This document shows, piece by piece, positions 17,626 to 26,000 of a stretch of DNA of 64,000 bases (position 1 is its first letter; each line of letters starts with the position of its first letter). The stretch covers positions 310,001-374,000 of the forward strand of contig NZ_BBXI01000009.1 in the NCBI RefSeq assembly GCF_001078375.1, in the 5' to 3' direction. Source of the stretch: Veillonella tobetsuensis. GTDB taxonomy: Bacteria; Bacillota; Negativicutes; Veillonellales; Veillonellaceae. The translations under genes and the position numbers were made by a program. Under the pieces are notes generated by a model. That model was not told where the DNA came from and did not search any database. It saw only the letters and a program-made list of their open reading frames with translations.

Positions 17626-19548
17626 ATGAAGATTAAAGATACATTGTTGGATAATCGCTATCGTATCCTGTCTAAAATTGGCGTCGGTGGTATGGCTGAC
17701 GTATATAAGGGCGAAGATACCTTATTAGGGCGTCCAGTAGCTATTAAAATTTTACATGCAAATTTTGCTAGTGATGATGAGTTTGTAAGTCGTTTTAAAC
17801 GTGAAGCACAAGCTGCGGGTAAATTAAACCATCCTAATATTGTAAATATGTATGATGTTGGCTACGACCAAGATATGCATTACATCATCATGGAATATGT
17901 GGATGGTGAAACATTAAAAGAATATATTACCCGTCACCATAGATTATCTATTGATGAGGCTGTTAAAATAACCATTTCTATTGGAGAAGGTTTAGAGCAC
18001 GCACATGCGATGGGGATTGTGCATTGTGATATAAAACCTCACAATGTCATTATCACTAATACTGGTCGTGTAAAGGTAACTGATTTTGGTATTGCTCGTG
18101 CTATGAATTCTACTAATACCGTAATGTACACCAACTCTATTATGGGATCGGCTCACTATCTTTCACCAGAACAAGCTAGTGGCAAATCTGTAGACGGCAA
18201 TACGGATATCTATTCACTAGGTGTTGTTCTATATGAAATGTTAACTGGTAAGGTTCCTTTTGAAGGTGATACGCCAATTGCTGTTGCATTAAAACATGTA
18301 CGAGAAAAGGTAATACCACCTACGCGATACAATCCTTCGATTCCTCCATTATTAGAATCTGTTGTACTGAAAGCATTAGCTAAAAATCCAGCAGATCGTT
18401 TTGAATCTATTTCAGAAATGATGGGTGACTTGCGTTTATCTCAAGGCTTTACAATGGGAAAAACTCAACGTCATGAGCCATATGATTTTGCAACACAAAT
18501 GATTCCAGCGGTAGATCCAGATACACTAGATGATTTTAGTGATATTGATGACACTACGCCAAAAGAGGTACAAAAGAAATCTATGCTTAGTAAGATTGCA
18601 TCTATACCACAAAAATATATTGTTTTAAGTGCGGCTGTTATTTTCTTGATTGCATTTTTAGGCGCATTCTTGAGTTATGGTAATTTTTGGAGTAATACTA
18701 CTGTTGATGTGCCAAATGTTGTGGGCAAACAAGTATCAGTAGCGAAAAATATATTAGAAGATAAACATTTGCGTGTTTCTACTAGTGAAGTTACTAATAC
18801 CGATGTACCAGCGGGACAAGTTATCTCTCAAAGCCCTGGTTCTGGTGAAAAGGTTAAGGAACAACGAACTATCCATCTTGTTGTATCTAAGGGTGTTGGG
18901 GATATTACCGTTCCAGATTTATCCGGTATGACTGTAGAACAAGCTAGACAACGACTTAAAGATTTAGGATTAGTTGTCGGTAAGATAACACAAGGTTCTA
19001 TTGAAGGTAAACCGGATAATACTATTGTTGCGCAAAGTCCTTCTGGCGATTCTAAAGTATCTAAAGGTACAACTGTTGATCTAGTTGTCAATAAACCTCA
19101 AACTAAAAAAGTTAAAATGCCTGATGTAGTTGGTATGACCTTGAAAGATGCTCGTCAAGTTCTAGGGTCTAATAATATTGGGGTTAATCAAATTTCTGGT
19201 TCTGTAGATGAAAAAGCAATTGTTACCGAACAAAGTGTAAAAGCTGGTGAAGAGGTTAATGAAGGTAGTAGCCTAAACTTAGCTACTGAATTAAAAGACT
19301 CTAAGAAAAAAGAGGATTCTAAACAAAGTTCCTCCAACCGAACTAAAGGGACTGTCGATGTAACCGTTCCATCTGGTTCAAAGAATCAAGAATTAAAGAT
19401 AGTTGTTAAAGATGATGAAGGTTCTACGGTTATCTATGATGATACAAATAAACCGGGTGACCGCATCGTTAAAAATGTATCTGGTGTTGGTAACGTGCGT
19501 ATAGAGGTGTATCTAAACGGTGCGTTAGTTCAGGATACAACATTGTAG
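17626..19548 (+). CDS. prkC: PASTA-domain Ser/Thr protein kinase (PrkC/Stk family)
   Basis: A membrane kinase that senses peptidoglycan fragments through external PASTA domains. The kinase domain spans about 1-275, with KIGVGGMADVYKG and the activation loop start DFGIARA. The catalytic loop reads HCDIKPHN, so Cys134 replaces the usual Arg before the catalytic Asp. A single transmembrane helix lies near 330-352. Three PASTA repeats follow at about 360-425, 427-490 and 492-555. A Ser/Lys-rich linker then leads to a C-terminal beta-rich domain of about 65 residues, as in Bacillus PrkC. Length is 640 residues. Confidence 0.95.
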   Translation: MKIKDTLLDNRYRILSKIGVGGMADVYKGEDTLLGRPVAIKILHANFASDDEFVSRFKREAQAAGKLNHPNIVNMYDVGYDQDMHYIIMEYVDGETLKEYITRHHRLSIDEAVKITISIGEGLEHAHAMGIVHCDIKPHNVIITNTGRVKVTDFGIARAMNSTNTVMYTNSIMGSAHYLSPEQASGKSVDGNTDIYSLGVVLYEMLTGKVPFEGDTPIAVALKHVREKVIPPTRYNPSIPPLLESVVLKALAKNPADRFESISEMMGDLRLSQGFTMGKTQRHEPYDFATQMIPAVDPDTLDDFSDIDDTTPKEVQKKSMLSKIASIPQKYIVLSAAVIFLIAFLGAFLSYGNFWSNTTVDVPNVVGKQVSVAKNILEDKHLRVSTSEVTNTDVPAGQVISQSPGSGEKVKEQRTIHLVVSKGVGDITVPDLSGMTVEQARQRLKDLGLVVGKITQGSIEGKPDNTIVAQSPSGDSKVSKGTTVDLVVNKPQTKKVKMPDVVGMTLKDARQVLGSNNIGVNQISGSVDEKAIVTEQSVKAGEEVNEGSSLNLATELKDSKKKEDSKQSSSNRTKGTVDVTVPSGSKNQELKIVVKDDEGSTVIYDDTNKPGDRIVKNVSGVGNVRIEVYLNGALVQDTTL

Positions 19549-19555
19549 AGGCCTT

Positions 19556-20419
19556 ATGAATAAAGGTATTGTTATTAAAAACATGAATGGTTACTATTAC
19601 ATTCAAGATGAATTAGGGACCATTCATGAATGCAAAGTAAGAGGACGTTTAAAAAAATCAAGATATAGTTTACTCGTAGGTGATCGCGTAGAATTTTCAG
19701 AAGATGGCTTTGTAGAATGTATTTTGCCACGTCAAAATTCTATGGTTCGCCCTGCGGTGGCCAATATTGATCAAGTCATCCTCGTCGTAGCTGCACATAA
19801 TCCAGATATTAATGAATTATTATTGGATAAGATGCTTGTCATGATAGAACATGCCGATATTCCGGTAGTGCTATGTGTTAATAAGTATGATGTAGGTGAT
19901 ACATCTACAGATCAACTTATCGATAAATATAAAGCCATTGGTTATCAAGTTATTACAACCTCTGCTACAGCGAAGATTGGCATTAATGAATTACGTAATA
20001 AATTGCTGCATAAGGTGACTGCCTTTGCAGGACCTTCAGGTGTTGGTAAAAGCAGTCTATTAAATGCTGTTGATGAAAAATTTGCCTTTCAAACGGGTGA
20101 TATAAGCGATAAAATTAAACGCGGAAAACATACAACAAGACATGCATCATTGTTTAGCTTAAATACTGACTCCTTTATTATGGATACGCCTGGTTTTAGC
20201 GCCATTGAGTTTACTGATATCACTTTGGAACGATTGCCAACGCTATTTCCAGAGTTTTCTGATTATGTAGAGGCTTGTAAATTTCATCCATGCTATCATG
20301 AACATGAACCAATTTGTGGTATTAAGGATGCTTTGGTTAATCATAAGATTTTTGAAAGCCGTTATGATGCATATACAATCATTCGAAAGGATATTCAGAA
20401 CCAAAGAAAGAGGTTTTAA
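19556..20419 (+). CDS. rsgA: Ribosome small subunit-dependent GTPase RsgA
   Basis: A circularly permuted GTPase that checks late 30S subunit maturation. The G4 motif NKYD (near 107) precedes the G1 P-loop GPSGVGKSS (near 161) and the G3 DTPG, the permuted order typical of this family. The C-terminal zinc motif includes CKFHPCYHEHEPICG. The 287-residue length is normal. The ATG lies 7 bases after the kinase stop, and rpe follows immediately. Confidence 0.95.
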   Translation: MNKGIVIKNMNGYYYIQDELGTIHECKVRGRLKKSRYSLLVGDRVEFSEDGFVECILPRQNSMVRPAVANIDQVILVVAAHNPDINELLLDKMLVMIEHADIPVVLCVNKYDVGDTSTDQLIDKYKAIGYQVITTSATAKIGINELRNKLLHKVTAFAGPSGVGKSSLLNAVDEKFAFQTGDISDKIKRGKHTTRHASLFSLNTDSFIMDTPGFSAIEFTDITLERLPTLFPEFSDYVEACKFHPCYHEHEPICGIKDALVNHKIFESRYDAYTIIRKDIQNQRKRF

Positions 20420-20420
20420 T

Positions 20421-21071
20421 ATGATTAAAATAGCTCCATCTATGTTATCAGCTGACTTCTCTATACTCCGTGACGAGCTTAAAAGTATTGAACAAGCTGG
20501 TGCGGATTATCTTCACATTGATATTATGGACGGACATTTCGTACCAAATTTAACATTTGGTGCACCTATTGTGAAAGCCATTCGCCCTCATACCACATTA
20601 CCATTTGATGTGCATTTGATGGTTACTAATCCTGCTGATTATGTTGAAGAGTATGCGAAAATTGGCGTTGAATATTTTACATTTCATCAAGAAACAGTTC
20701 CACATATACATCGTTTAATTCAACAAATAAAAGCAAATGGCATGAAGGCTGGCGTTGCACTTAATCCAGGAACACCAGTCGCCACATTAGAAGATGTAGC
20801 TGCAGATCTCGATATGATTTTAATTATGTCTGTCAATCCTGGTTTTGGGGGACAAACTTTTATTCCACGGGCAGTTGAAAAAGTTAAACAAGCTAAAATT
20901 TTATTGGAAACAATGGGGAATCATGATGCTGTTATTGAGGTTGATGGTGGTATCAATGATATTACATGCATCCCAATAAAAGACGCCGGTGCTACTCTGC
21001 TAGTTGCGGGATCAGCTGTATTTTGTGCTCAAGACAGAGCTAACATGATAGAATCAATACGAAACAACTAA
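20421..21071 (+). CDS. rpe: Ribulose-phosphate 3-epimerase
   Basis: Interconverts ribulose 5-phosphate and xylulose 5-phosphate in the pentose phosphate pathway. The 216-residue TIM barrel shows IAPSMLSADFS at the start, LHIDIMDGHFVPNLTFG near 35-50, MSVNPGFGGQTF and VDGGIN later, all metal or substrate-binding stretches. The start ATG 20421 follows AAAGAGG; an upstream extension would lie inside rsgA and has no similarity. It ends the long priA-rpe run in the usual rsgA-rpe pairing. Confidence 0.96.
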   Translation: MIKIAPSMLSADFSILRDELKSIEQAGADYLHIDIMDGHFVPNLTFGAPIVKAIRPHTTLPFDVHLMVTNPADYVEEYAKIGVEYFTFHQETVPHIHRLIQQIKANGMKAGVALNPGTPVATLEDVAADLDMILIMSVNPGFGGQTFIPRAVEKVKQAKILLETMGNHDAVIEVDGGINDITCIPIKDAGATLLVAGSAVFCAQDRANMIESIRNN

Positions 21072-21115
21072 AACTCGTACATGTATTATGGACTATGAAA
21101 AATAATATATTTGAT

Positions 21116-21160
21116 GAAGAGTCAGTAATTATTAAATAATTACTGACTCTTCTCTTGCTT
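21116..21160 (+). terminator. Terminator after rpe
   Basis: A perfect 15-bp stem GAAGAGTCAGTAATT/AATTACTGACTCTTC (21116-21130 and 21138-21152) has a 7-base loop. The tail TCTTGCTTTT is T-rich but interrupted, and it overlaps the -35 of the rpsB promoter. Confidence 0.75.
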
Positions 21161-21183
21161 TTACAATATTTTTCTGATAAAAT
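21155..21183 (+). promoter_or_regulatory. Promoter of rpsB
   Basis: TTGCTT (21155-21160), 17 bases, then TAAAAT (21178-21183). The start site would be near 21190, giving a leader of about 100 bases. Confidence 0.7.
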
Positions 21184-21202
21184 TATTGGGTATGAAAAAT
21201 AT

Positions 21203-21270
21203 GCACGTCAGTGGACTTCGGTACTGTGCCTAATTTTGGGTGACCCGGAGGATGAAGCGGCGGAGGTTAA
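21203..21270 (+). promoter_or_regulatory. Structured leader of rpsB (candidate S2 autoregulatory RNA)
   Basis: The leader contains a stem-loop from 21203 to 21229: GCA/TGC and CAGT/ACTG helices, an inner AC/GT pair and a TTCG tetraloop, with bulges on the 5' side. It is followed by GGGTGACCC and a GC-rich CCGGAGGATGAAGCGGCGG stretch, unusually G-rich for this genome. Ribosomal protein operons often carry such autoregulatory leaders. The S2-binding role is inference. Confidence 0.55.
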
Positions 21271-21288
21271 TTAACAGGAGGTGCCACA

Positions 21289-22008
21289 ATGGCAGTAGTA
21301 TCAATGAAACAATTATTAGAGGCTGGTGTACACTTTGGTCATCAGACTAGAAGATGGAACCCTAAAATGGCGAAATTCATCTTCACTGAACGCAATGGTA
21401 TTTATATCATTGACTTGTCTAAAACAGTTAAAAAAGTAGAAGAAGCTTACAATTTCTTACGTGAAGTTGCTTCCCAAGGCGAAGTTATCCTTTTCGTAGG
21501 TACTAAAAAACAAGCTCAAGAAGCTATTAAAGAAGAAGCTATCCGCGCTAACATGTTCTTCGTTAACGAACGTTGGTTGGGTGGTATGTTGACTAACTTC
21601 AAAACAATTGAAACTCGTATTAAACGTTTAAAACAATTGGAAGCTATGGCAGAAGATGGTACTTTCGAAGTATTGCCTAAAAAAGAAGTTATCGGCCTTC
21701 GTCATGAAATGGAGAAACTTGAAAAATACCTTGGCGGTATCAAAGATATGCCTAAAATGCCAGGTGCTCTTTTCGTAGTTGATCCTAAAAAAGAAAAAAT
21801 CGCTATTGCAGAAGCTAAAAAATTGGGTATTCCAGTAGTTGCAACAGTTGACACTAACTGTGATCCAGACGAAGTTGAATTCCCAATCCCAGCAAATGAT
21901 GACGCTATCCGTGCAGTAAAATTATTGGCTGGTAAAATGGCTGACGCTGTTCTTGAAGGTCGTCAAGGCGAATCCTTCGAAGAAGGCAATGCTGAAGCTG
22001 CAGAATAA
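21289..22008 (+). CDS. rpsB: 30S ribosomal protein S2
   Basis: Small-subunit ribosomal protein S2, 239 residues. It shows [22 protein letters not shown] at the start (first 20 residues only are needed to recognise it), [15 protein letters not shown] near 95 and the C-terminal [17 protein letters not shown]. Codon use is strongly biased toward a few codons, as for a highly expressed gene. An AGGAGGTG site precedes the ATG. It is paired with tsf as in most bacteria. Confidence 0.98.
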   Translation: MAVVSMKQLLEAGVHFGHQTRRWNPKMAKFIFTERNGIYIIDLSKTVKKVEEAYNFLREVASQGEVILFVGTKKQAQEAIKEEAIRANMFFVNERWLGGMLTNFKTIETRIKRLKQLEAMAEDGTFEVLPKKEVIGLRHEMEKLEKYLGGIKDMPKMPGALFVVDPKKEKIAIAEAKKLGIPVVATVDTNCDPDEVEFPIPANDDAIRAVKLLAGKMADAVLEGRQGESFEEGNAEAAE

Positions 22009-22041
22009 TTCTGTTAGCACTTAATCATAATTGATTAGCAT

Positions 22042-22070
22042 TTGAAAGATAAATCTATAACATATATAAT
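22042..22070 (+). promoter_or_regulatory. Promoter of tsf
   Basis: TTGAAA (22042-22047) and TATAAT (22065-22070) are spaced by exactly 17 bases, so tsf probably has its own promoter besides readthrough from rpsB. The -10 overlaps a long inverted repeat described separately. Confidence 0.7.
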
Positions 22071-22100
22071 TAGGGTAAGGACTATATCCTTACCTTAATT
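22068..22100. repeat. 14-bp inverted repeat between rpsB and tsf
   Basis: AATTAGGGTAAGGA (22068-22081) pairs along all 14 positions (one G-T) with TCCTTACCTTAATT (22087-22100) around the loop CTATA. No T run follows, so it is not a standard terminator. It overlaps the -10 and start site of the tsf promoter. Confidence 0.8.
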
Positions 22101-22121
22101 AGTACTAGGAGGAACAAAATA

Positions 22122-22802
22122 ATGGCAATTACTGCTGCTTTGGTAAAAGAATTGCGCGACATGACTGGCGCAGGTATGATGGATGCTAAAAAAGCATTGG
22201 TAGAAACTGACGGTAATATCGATAAAGCGGTTGACCTTCTTCGTGAAAAAGGTTTGGCTGCTGCAGCTAAAAAAGCTGGTCGTATCGCAGCTGAAGGTGT
22301 AGTACAATCCTACATCCATGCTGGTGGTCGTATCGGTGTTTTAGTAGAAGTTAACTGCGAAACTGACTTTGTTGCTAAAACTGATGATTTCCAAAGCTTA
22401 GCGCGCGATATCGCAATGCAAATCGCTGCTGTTAACCCTACATACTTGAATCGTGAAGAGGTTCCTGCTGAAGTTATCGAACATGAAAAACAAGTATTGT
22501 TGGAACAAGCTAAAGTAGAAGCTGAAGAAGATGTTAAAGCAGGCCGCAAACCAAAACCTGAAGCTGTTTTGGAAAAAATGGTTGCTGGTCGTATTGAAAA
22601 ATTCTATAAAGAAAATTGCCTATTAGAACAAGCGTTCATTAAAGATGGTGACAAAACAGTTACCGATATCATTAATGAAAATATTGCAAAAATCGGTGAA
22701 AACATCAACGTACGTCGTTTTGTTCGCTACGCTTTGGGCGAAGGCATTGAAAAACGCCAAGATGACTTCGTAGCAGAAGTAATGGCATCTGTTGGTAAAT
22801 AA
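22122..22802 (+). CDS. tsf: Translation elongation factor Ts
   Basis: EF-Ts exchanges GDP for GTP on EF-Tu. The N-terminal UBA-like region [20 protein letters not shown] and the core motif [15 protein letters not shown] are clear. At 226 residues it is shorter than the E. coli or Bacillus proteins (about 280-293). It ends soon after a single dimerisation-type subdomain, as in the compact Thermus-like form. An AGGAGGAA site precedes the ATG. Confidence 0.96.
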   Translation: MAITAALVKELRDMTGAGMMDAKKALVETDGNIDKAVDLLREKGLAAAAKKAGRIAAEGVVQSYIHAGGRIGVLVEVNCETDFVAKTDDFQSLARDIAMQIAAVNPTYLNREEVPAEVIEHEKQVLLEQAKVEAEEDVKAGRKPKPEAVLEKMVAGRIEKFYKENCLLEQAFIKDGDKTVTDIINENIAKIGENINVRRFVRYALGEGIEKRQDDFVAEVMASVGK

Positions 22803-22811
22803 TTAAGAAAT

Positions 22812-22846
22812 AATAAGAGAACACCGTACCGTGTTCTCTTATTTTG
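22812..22846 (+). terminator. Terminator-like hairpin between tsf and pyrH
   Basis: A 13-bp stem AATAAGAGAACAC/GTGTTCTCTTATT (22812-22824 and 22831-22843) has a 6-base loop and ends in ATTTTGC. The short T run suggests a partial terminator that lets some transcription reach pyrH. Confidence 0.7.
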
Positions 22847-22864
22847 CAATAGAGGAGTATACAA

Positions 22865-23590
22865 ATGGCAAAGAGACACTTTAAGCGTATTGTTTTGAAG
22901 TTGAGTGGTGAAGCTTTAGCAGGTGATCAAGGATTTGGTATTAATCCTGATGTTGTAGAAAAGTTTGCTCAAGAAATTGCAGCTTTAGCTAAATCCACTG
23001 ATTTAGAAATCGCTATTGTTGTTGGTGGCGGTAACCTATGGAGAGGGTTGGCTGGCAGCAATCAAGGTATGGATCGTGCTACAGCTGACTATATGGGTAT
23101 GCTAGCAACAGTAATGAACTCCTTAGCATTGCAAGATGCTTTAGAACAAGCTGGCGTAGATACACGCGTTCAAACAGCTATCGAAATGCAAGAGGTTGCA
23201 GAACCTTATATTCGTCGTCGTGCTATTCGTCATTTAGAGAAAAAACGTATTGTAATCTTTGGTGCAGGTCTTGGAAAACCGTATTTCTCTACTGATACAA
23301 CTGCTGCATTGCGCGCTGCTGAAATTGAAGCTGATGCAATTTTGATGGCGAAAAAATTTGCTGATGGTGTATATGATTCTGATCCAAAAACAAATCCTAA
23401 TGCCATCAAATTTGATGAATTAACATATAATGATATTATTACAAAAGAGTTAAAAGTAATGGATTCTACATCCACTACATTGTGTAAAGATAATAATATC
23501 CCTATCATCGTGTTCAGCATGGATATTCCTGGTAATATTACAAAAGCTGCAAAAGGTGAAGAAATAGGGACTATCGTTCGAGGAGAATAA
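22865..23590 (+). CDS. pyrH: UMP kinase
   Basis: Phosphorylates UMP to UDP in pyrimidine nucleotide synthesis. The 241-residue amino-acid-kinase-fold protein shows [19 protein letters not shown] at the start, [10 protein letters not shown] near 55 and the nucleotide-binding [13 protein letters not shown] near 160-172. An AGAGGAG site precedes the ATG. It sits between tsf and frr, the conserved rpsB-tsf-pyrH-frr order. Confidence 0.97.
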   Translation: MAKRHFKRIVLKLSGEALAGDQGFGINPDVVEKFAQEIAALAKSTDLEIAIVVGGGNLWRGLAGSNQGMDRATADYMGMLATVMNSLALQDALEQAGVDTRVQTAIEMQEVAEPYIRRRAIRHLEKKRIVIFGAGLGKPYFSTDTTAALRAAEIEADAILMAKKFADGVYDSDPKTNPNAIKFDELTYNDIITKELKVMDSTSTTLCKDNNIPIIVFSMDIPGNITKAAKGEEIGTIVRGE

Positions 23591-23595
23591 TCACT

Positions 23596-24156
23596 ATGGA
23601 ATTAAAAGATTTAATGCTAGAACAAGAGCAACGCATGGATAAATCCATTGAGTCTTTAAAACATGAATTTGCTTCTATTCGTACTGGTCGTGCTAGTGTT
23701 GCATTACTTGATAAAATTATGGTTGATTACTACGGTTCTCCTACACCAATCAATCAAGTAGCCAATATTTCTGTTCCAGAACCTCGTATGATTTTGGTTG
23801 CACCATGGGATAAATCTATGATTGGTGCTATTGAAAAAGCTATTCTACAATCTGATTTAGGTTTAAATCCTGGTAATGATGGTACTGCAATTCGTTTGAC
23901 AATTCCTCAATTAACAGAAGAACGTCGTAAAGAGATTGTAAAAATCGTACATAAAAAAGCTGAAGATGCAAAGGTTGCGGTTCGCAATATTCGTCGCGAT
24001 GCTAATGATGTATTGAAAAAAGAAGAAAAAGCTAAAACCATTACTGAAGATGATGTTAAAGATGGTTTAGATCAAATTCAAAAATTGACGGACAAAAAGA
24101 TTAAACAAATCGATGATTTGAAAGCCGTTAAAGAAAAGGACGTATTAGAAGTATAA
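23596..24156 (+). CDS. frr: Ribosome recycling factor
   Basis: RRF splits post-termination ribosomes together with EF-G. The 186-residue protein shows the family opening with EFASIRTGRAS near 28, VPEPRMILVAPWDKSM near 65 and RRDANDVLKKEEK near 132. The gene starts 5 bases after pyrH with GAGGAG overlapping the pyrH end. Its stop codon overlaps the next ATG (TAATG). Confidence 0.97.
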   Translation: MELKDLMLEQEQRMDKSIESLKHEFASIRTGRASVALLDKIMVDYYGSPTPINQVANISVPEPRMILVAPWDKSMIGAIEKAILQSDLGLNPGNDGTAIRLTIPQLTEERRKEIVKIVHKKAEDAKVAVRNIRRDANDVLKKEEKAKTITEDDVKDGLDQIQKLTDKKIKQIDDLKAVKEKDVLEV

Positions 24157-24407
24157 TGACTCATTCTAGTAGTCTTATAGGAATGCCTTGGCAGCTTGCA
24201 AAGTCTCAATTGCAGGCTGCCCATATTCCTTTTAAGGTAATAATTGGCGATAATCTTAATCGCTTTTTTGATATAGCCTCTGAAGGCTATTATGTCGCAA
24301 GAATTACTGAATGTGGGGATGTGCTTCATATCGTTGTATATAGACCTATGATAGCCAGTGATTTTGGACATACTCTGGGGGTAATGTATGCTGAGGAAAC
24401 TATTTAA
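24156..24407 (+). CDS. Small hypothetical protein between frr and uppS
   Basis: An 83-residue protein that I do not recognise. It contains PWQLAKSQLQAAHIPFKVI and a later CGDVLHIVVYRP segment, giving a mixed helix-strand pattern with no membrane segment or obvious motif. Its ATG shares the A of the frr stop (TAATG), and its end overlaps the uppS start by 20 bases. That tight packing and the lack of any other explanation for 231 bases in a dense operon support real translation by coupling. There is no independent ribosome-binding site. Confidence 0.6.
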   Translation: MTHSSSLIGMPWQLAKSQLQAAHIPFKVIIGDNLNRFFDIASEGYYVARITECGDVLHIVVYRPMIASDFGHTLGVMYAEETI

Positions 24408-25149
24408 ACGCAATACCTCGTCTACAATCAACATAGATGAAAATAATGTGCCTCGTCATGTGGCCATCATTATGGATGGTAATGGACGTTGGGCAAAGCG
24501 TCGTGGCATGCCTCGGTCAATGGGACATCGAGCAGGTGCTGATGTATTAAAAGAAATAGTTATTGCTGCTGATGAAATCGGTATTAGCGCTTTAACTGTA
24601 TATGGATTTTCTACGGAGAATTGGAAACGGCCTGAACAAGAGGTTTCTCTTTTGATGGCTTTAATCAAAGAATATTTACAAAAAAATGTACAATATATGC
24701 ATGAACATAATGTTCGCATACGTTTTATTGGACATATTCAAGGACTTTCAGACGAATTACAGACAATTATTTCTGACTCAGAATTATTAACCAAGAATAA
24801 TACAGGCCTAACATTACAATTAGCTATTAATTATGGTGGGCGTGATGAAATAGTTAGAACTGTACAAGAATTAACACAGTCTGTGTTAGATGGCCAACTT
24901 GCAGTTCAAGATATTACAGAACAATATATTAGTGATCATTTGTATACTCAAGAATTTAGTGATGTGGATTTATTGATACGACCAAGTAAAGACTATCGCA
25001 TCAGTAATTTTCTATTATGGCAGCTAGCGTATGCCGAATTTTGGTTTACAGATTTGCATTGGCCAGACTTTACAAAAGAAACTTTATTAGAAGCTGTAGC
25101 AGCATATCAAAAGCGCGAACGTCGTTTTGGTGGCTTGCAAGAGGAATAA
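24388..25149 (+). CDS. uppS: Isoprenyl (undecaprenyl) diphosphate synthase
   Basis: Makes the C55 lipid carrier used for peptidoglycan and other surface polymers by cis-condensation of isopentenyl diphosphate. The 253-residue protein shows VAIIMDGNGRWAKRRG near 27-42 with the catalytic Asp, YGFSTENWKRP near 73 and a C-terminal RPSKDYRISNFLLWQLAY. A GGGGG stretch lies just upstream of ATG 24388. It starts the lipid/isoprenoid part of the operon and is followed by cdsA after 3 bases. Confidence 0.96.
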   Translation: MLRKLFKRNTSSTINIDENNVPRHVAIIMDGNGRWAKRRGMPRSMGHRAGADVLKEIVIAADEIGISALTVYGFSTENWKRPEQEVSLLMALIKEYLQKNVQYMHEHNVRIRFIGHIQGLSDELQTIISDSELLTKNNTGLTLQLAINYGGRDEIVRTVQELTQSVLDGQLAVQDITEQYISDHLYTQEFSDVDLLIRPSKDYRISNFLLWQLAYAEFWFTDLHWPDFTKETLLEAVAAYQKRERRFGGLQEE

Positions 25150-25152
25150 TCG

Positions 25153-25974
25153 ATGCTTAAAACACGTGTTATCACTGCGGTTATTGGTTTTATTATTGCA
25201 TTAGGTGCTATAACTATAGGTGGTTTTACCTATGATGCTCTCATAACCTTATTGGCCCTTATTGGGTGGCGTGAATTTGTTCTGCTCAGTAAGGCTAGAC
25301 GTGTGCGGGTACCGGTTTTATGGGGATATATATCGATTATCGCTATAATGATATCCTTATGGTTCGGAACCTACACACTTGGTTTGACTGCGCTTATGTT
25401 TGCATTCATCGCTAATTACCTAATGTGTACATTTGGCGAAAATACATATTCTATGAGTAGTGTATCCTATAGCTTATTTGGATTGATATATATAGTAATG
25501 GGATTAGGTTCATTACTATTAATTCGTCATGATTGGCTATATTATTCCTTAACTATGCCTATTTCTGGTGAAAGCTGGGGCGTAGTTATGCTATGGCTAC
25601 TATTATTCTGTACATGGGCCAGTGATACCTTTGCTTATTTTGCGGGTCGTGCATTTGGTAAGCGCAAAATTGTACCTTCTATTAGTCCTAATAAAACATT
25701 AGAAGGCTTTATTGGTGGTTTTATCGGCTGTATTATAACGGGTATTATTTATGCTAGTATAAGCAATATACCTGTTTATTTTGGTGCCTATGTAGGTATT
25801 ATTTGCGGTGTATTAGCACCATTAGGGGATTTATTTGAGTCCAAATTAAAACGATTATGTAATGTGAAAGATTCGGGTACATTATTGCCTGGTCATGGTG
25901 GCGTATTAGATCGTTTCGATAGTCTACTGTTTACGGCCCCTGTTACATTATTACTTATTTTATTTTTTGCATAA
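25153..25974 (+). CDS. cdsA: Phosphatidate cytidylyltransferase
   Basis: Makes CDP-diacylglycerol from phosphatidic acid and CTP, the branch point to membrane phospholipids. It is a multi-pass membrane protein of 273 residues. The C-terminal signature lies at about 235-258, running from SKLKRLCNVKDSG into LLPGHGGVLDR. The earlier KRKIVPSISPNKTLEGFIGG segment is also conserved. It stands 3 bases after uppS and 26 bases before dxr. Confidence 0.95.
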   Translation: MLKTRVITAVIGFIIALGAITIGGFTYDALITLLALIGWREFVLLSKARRVRVPVLWGYISIIAIMISLWFGTYTLGLTALMFAFIANYLMCTFGENTYSMSSVSYSLFGLIYIVMGLGSLLLIRHDWLYYSLTMPISGESWGVVMLWLLLFCTWASDTFAYFAGRAFGKRKIVPSISPNKTLEGFIGGFIGCIITGIIYASISNIPVYFGAYVGIICGVLAPLGDLFESKLKRLCNVKDSGTLLPGHGGVLDRFDSLLFTAPVTLLLILFFA

Positions 25975-26000
25975 TAACTTAAGCAGAAAAGAAGGTTTTT

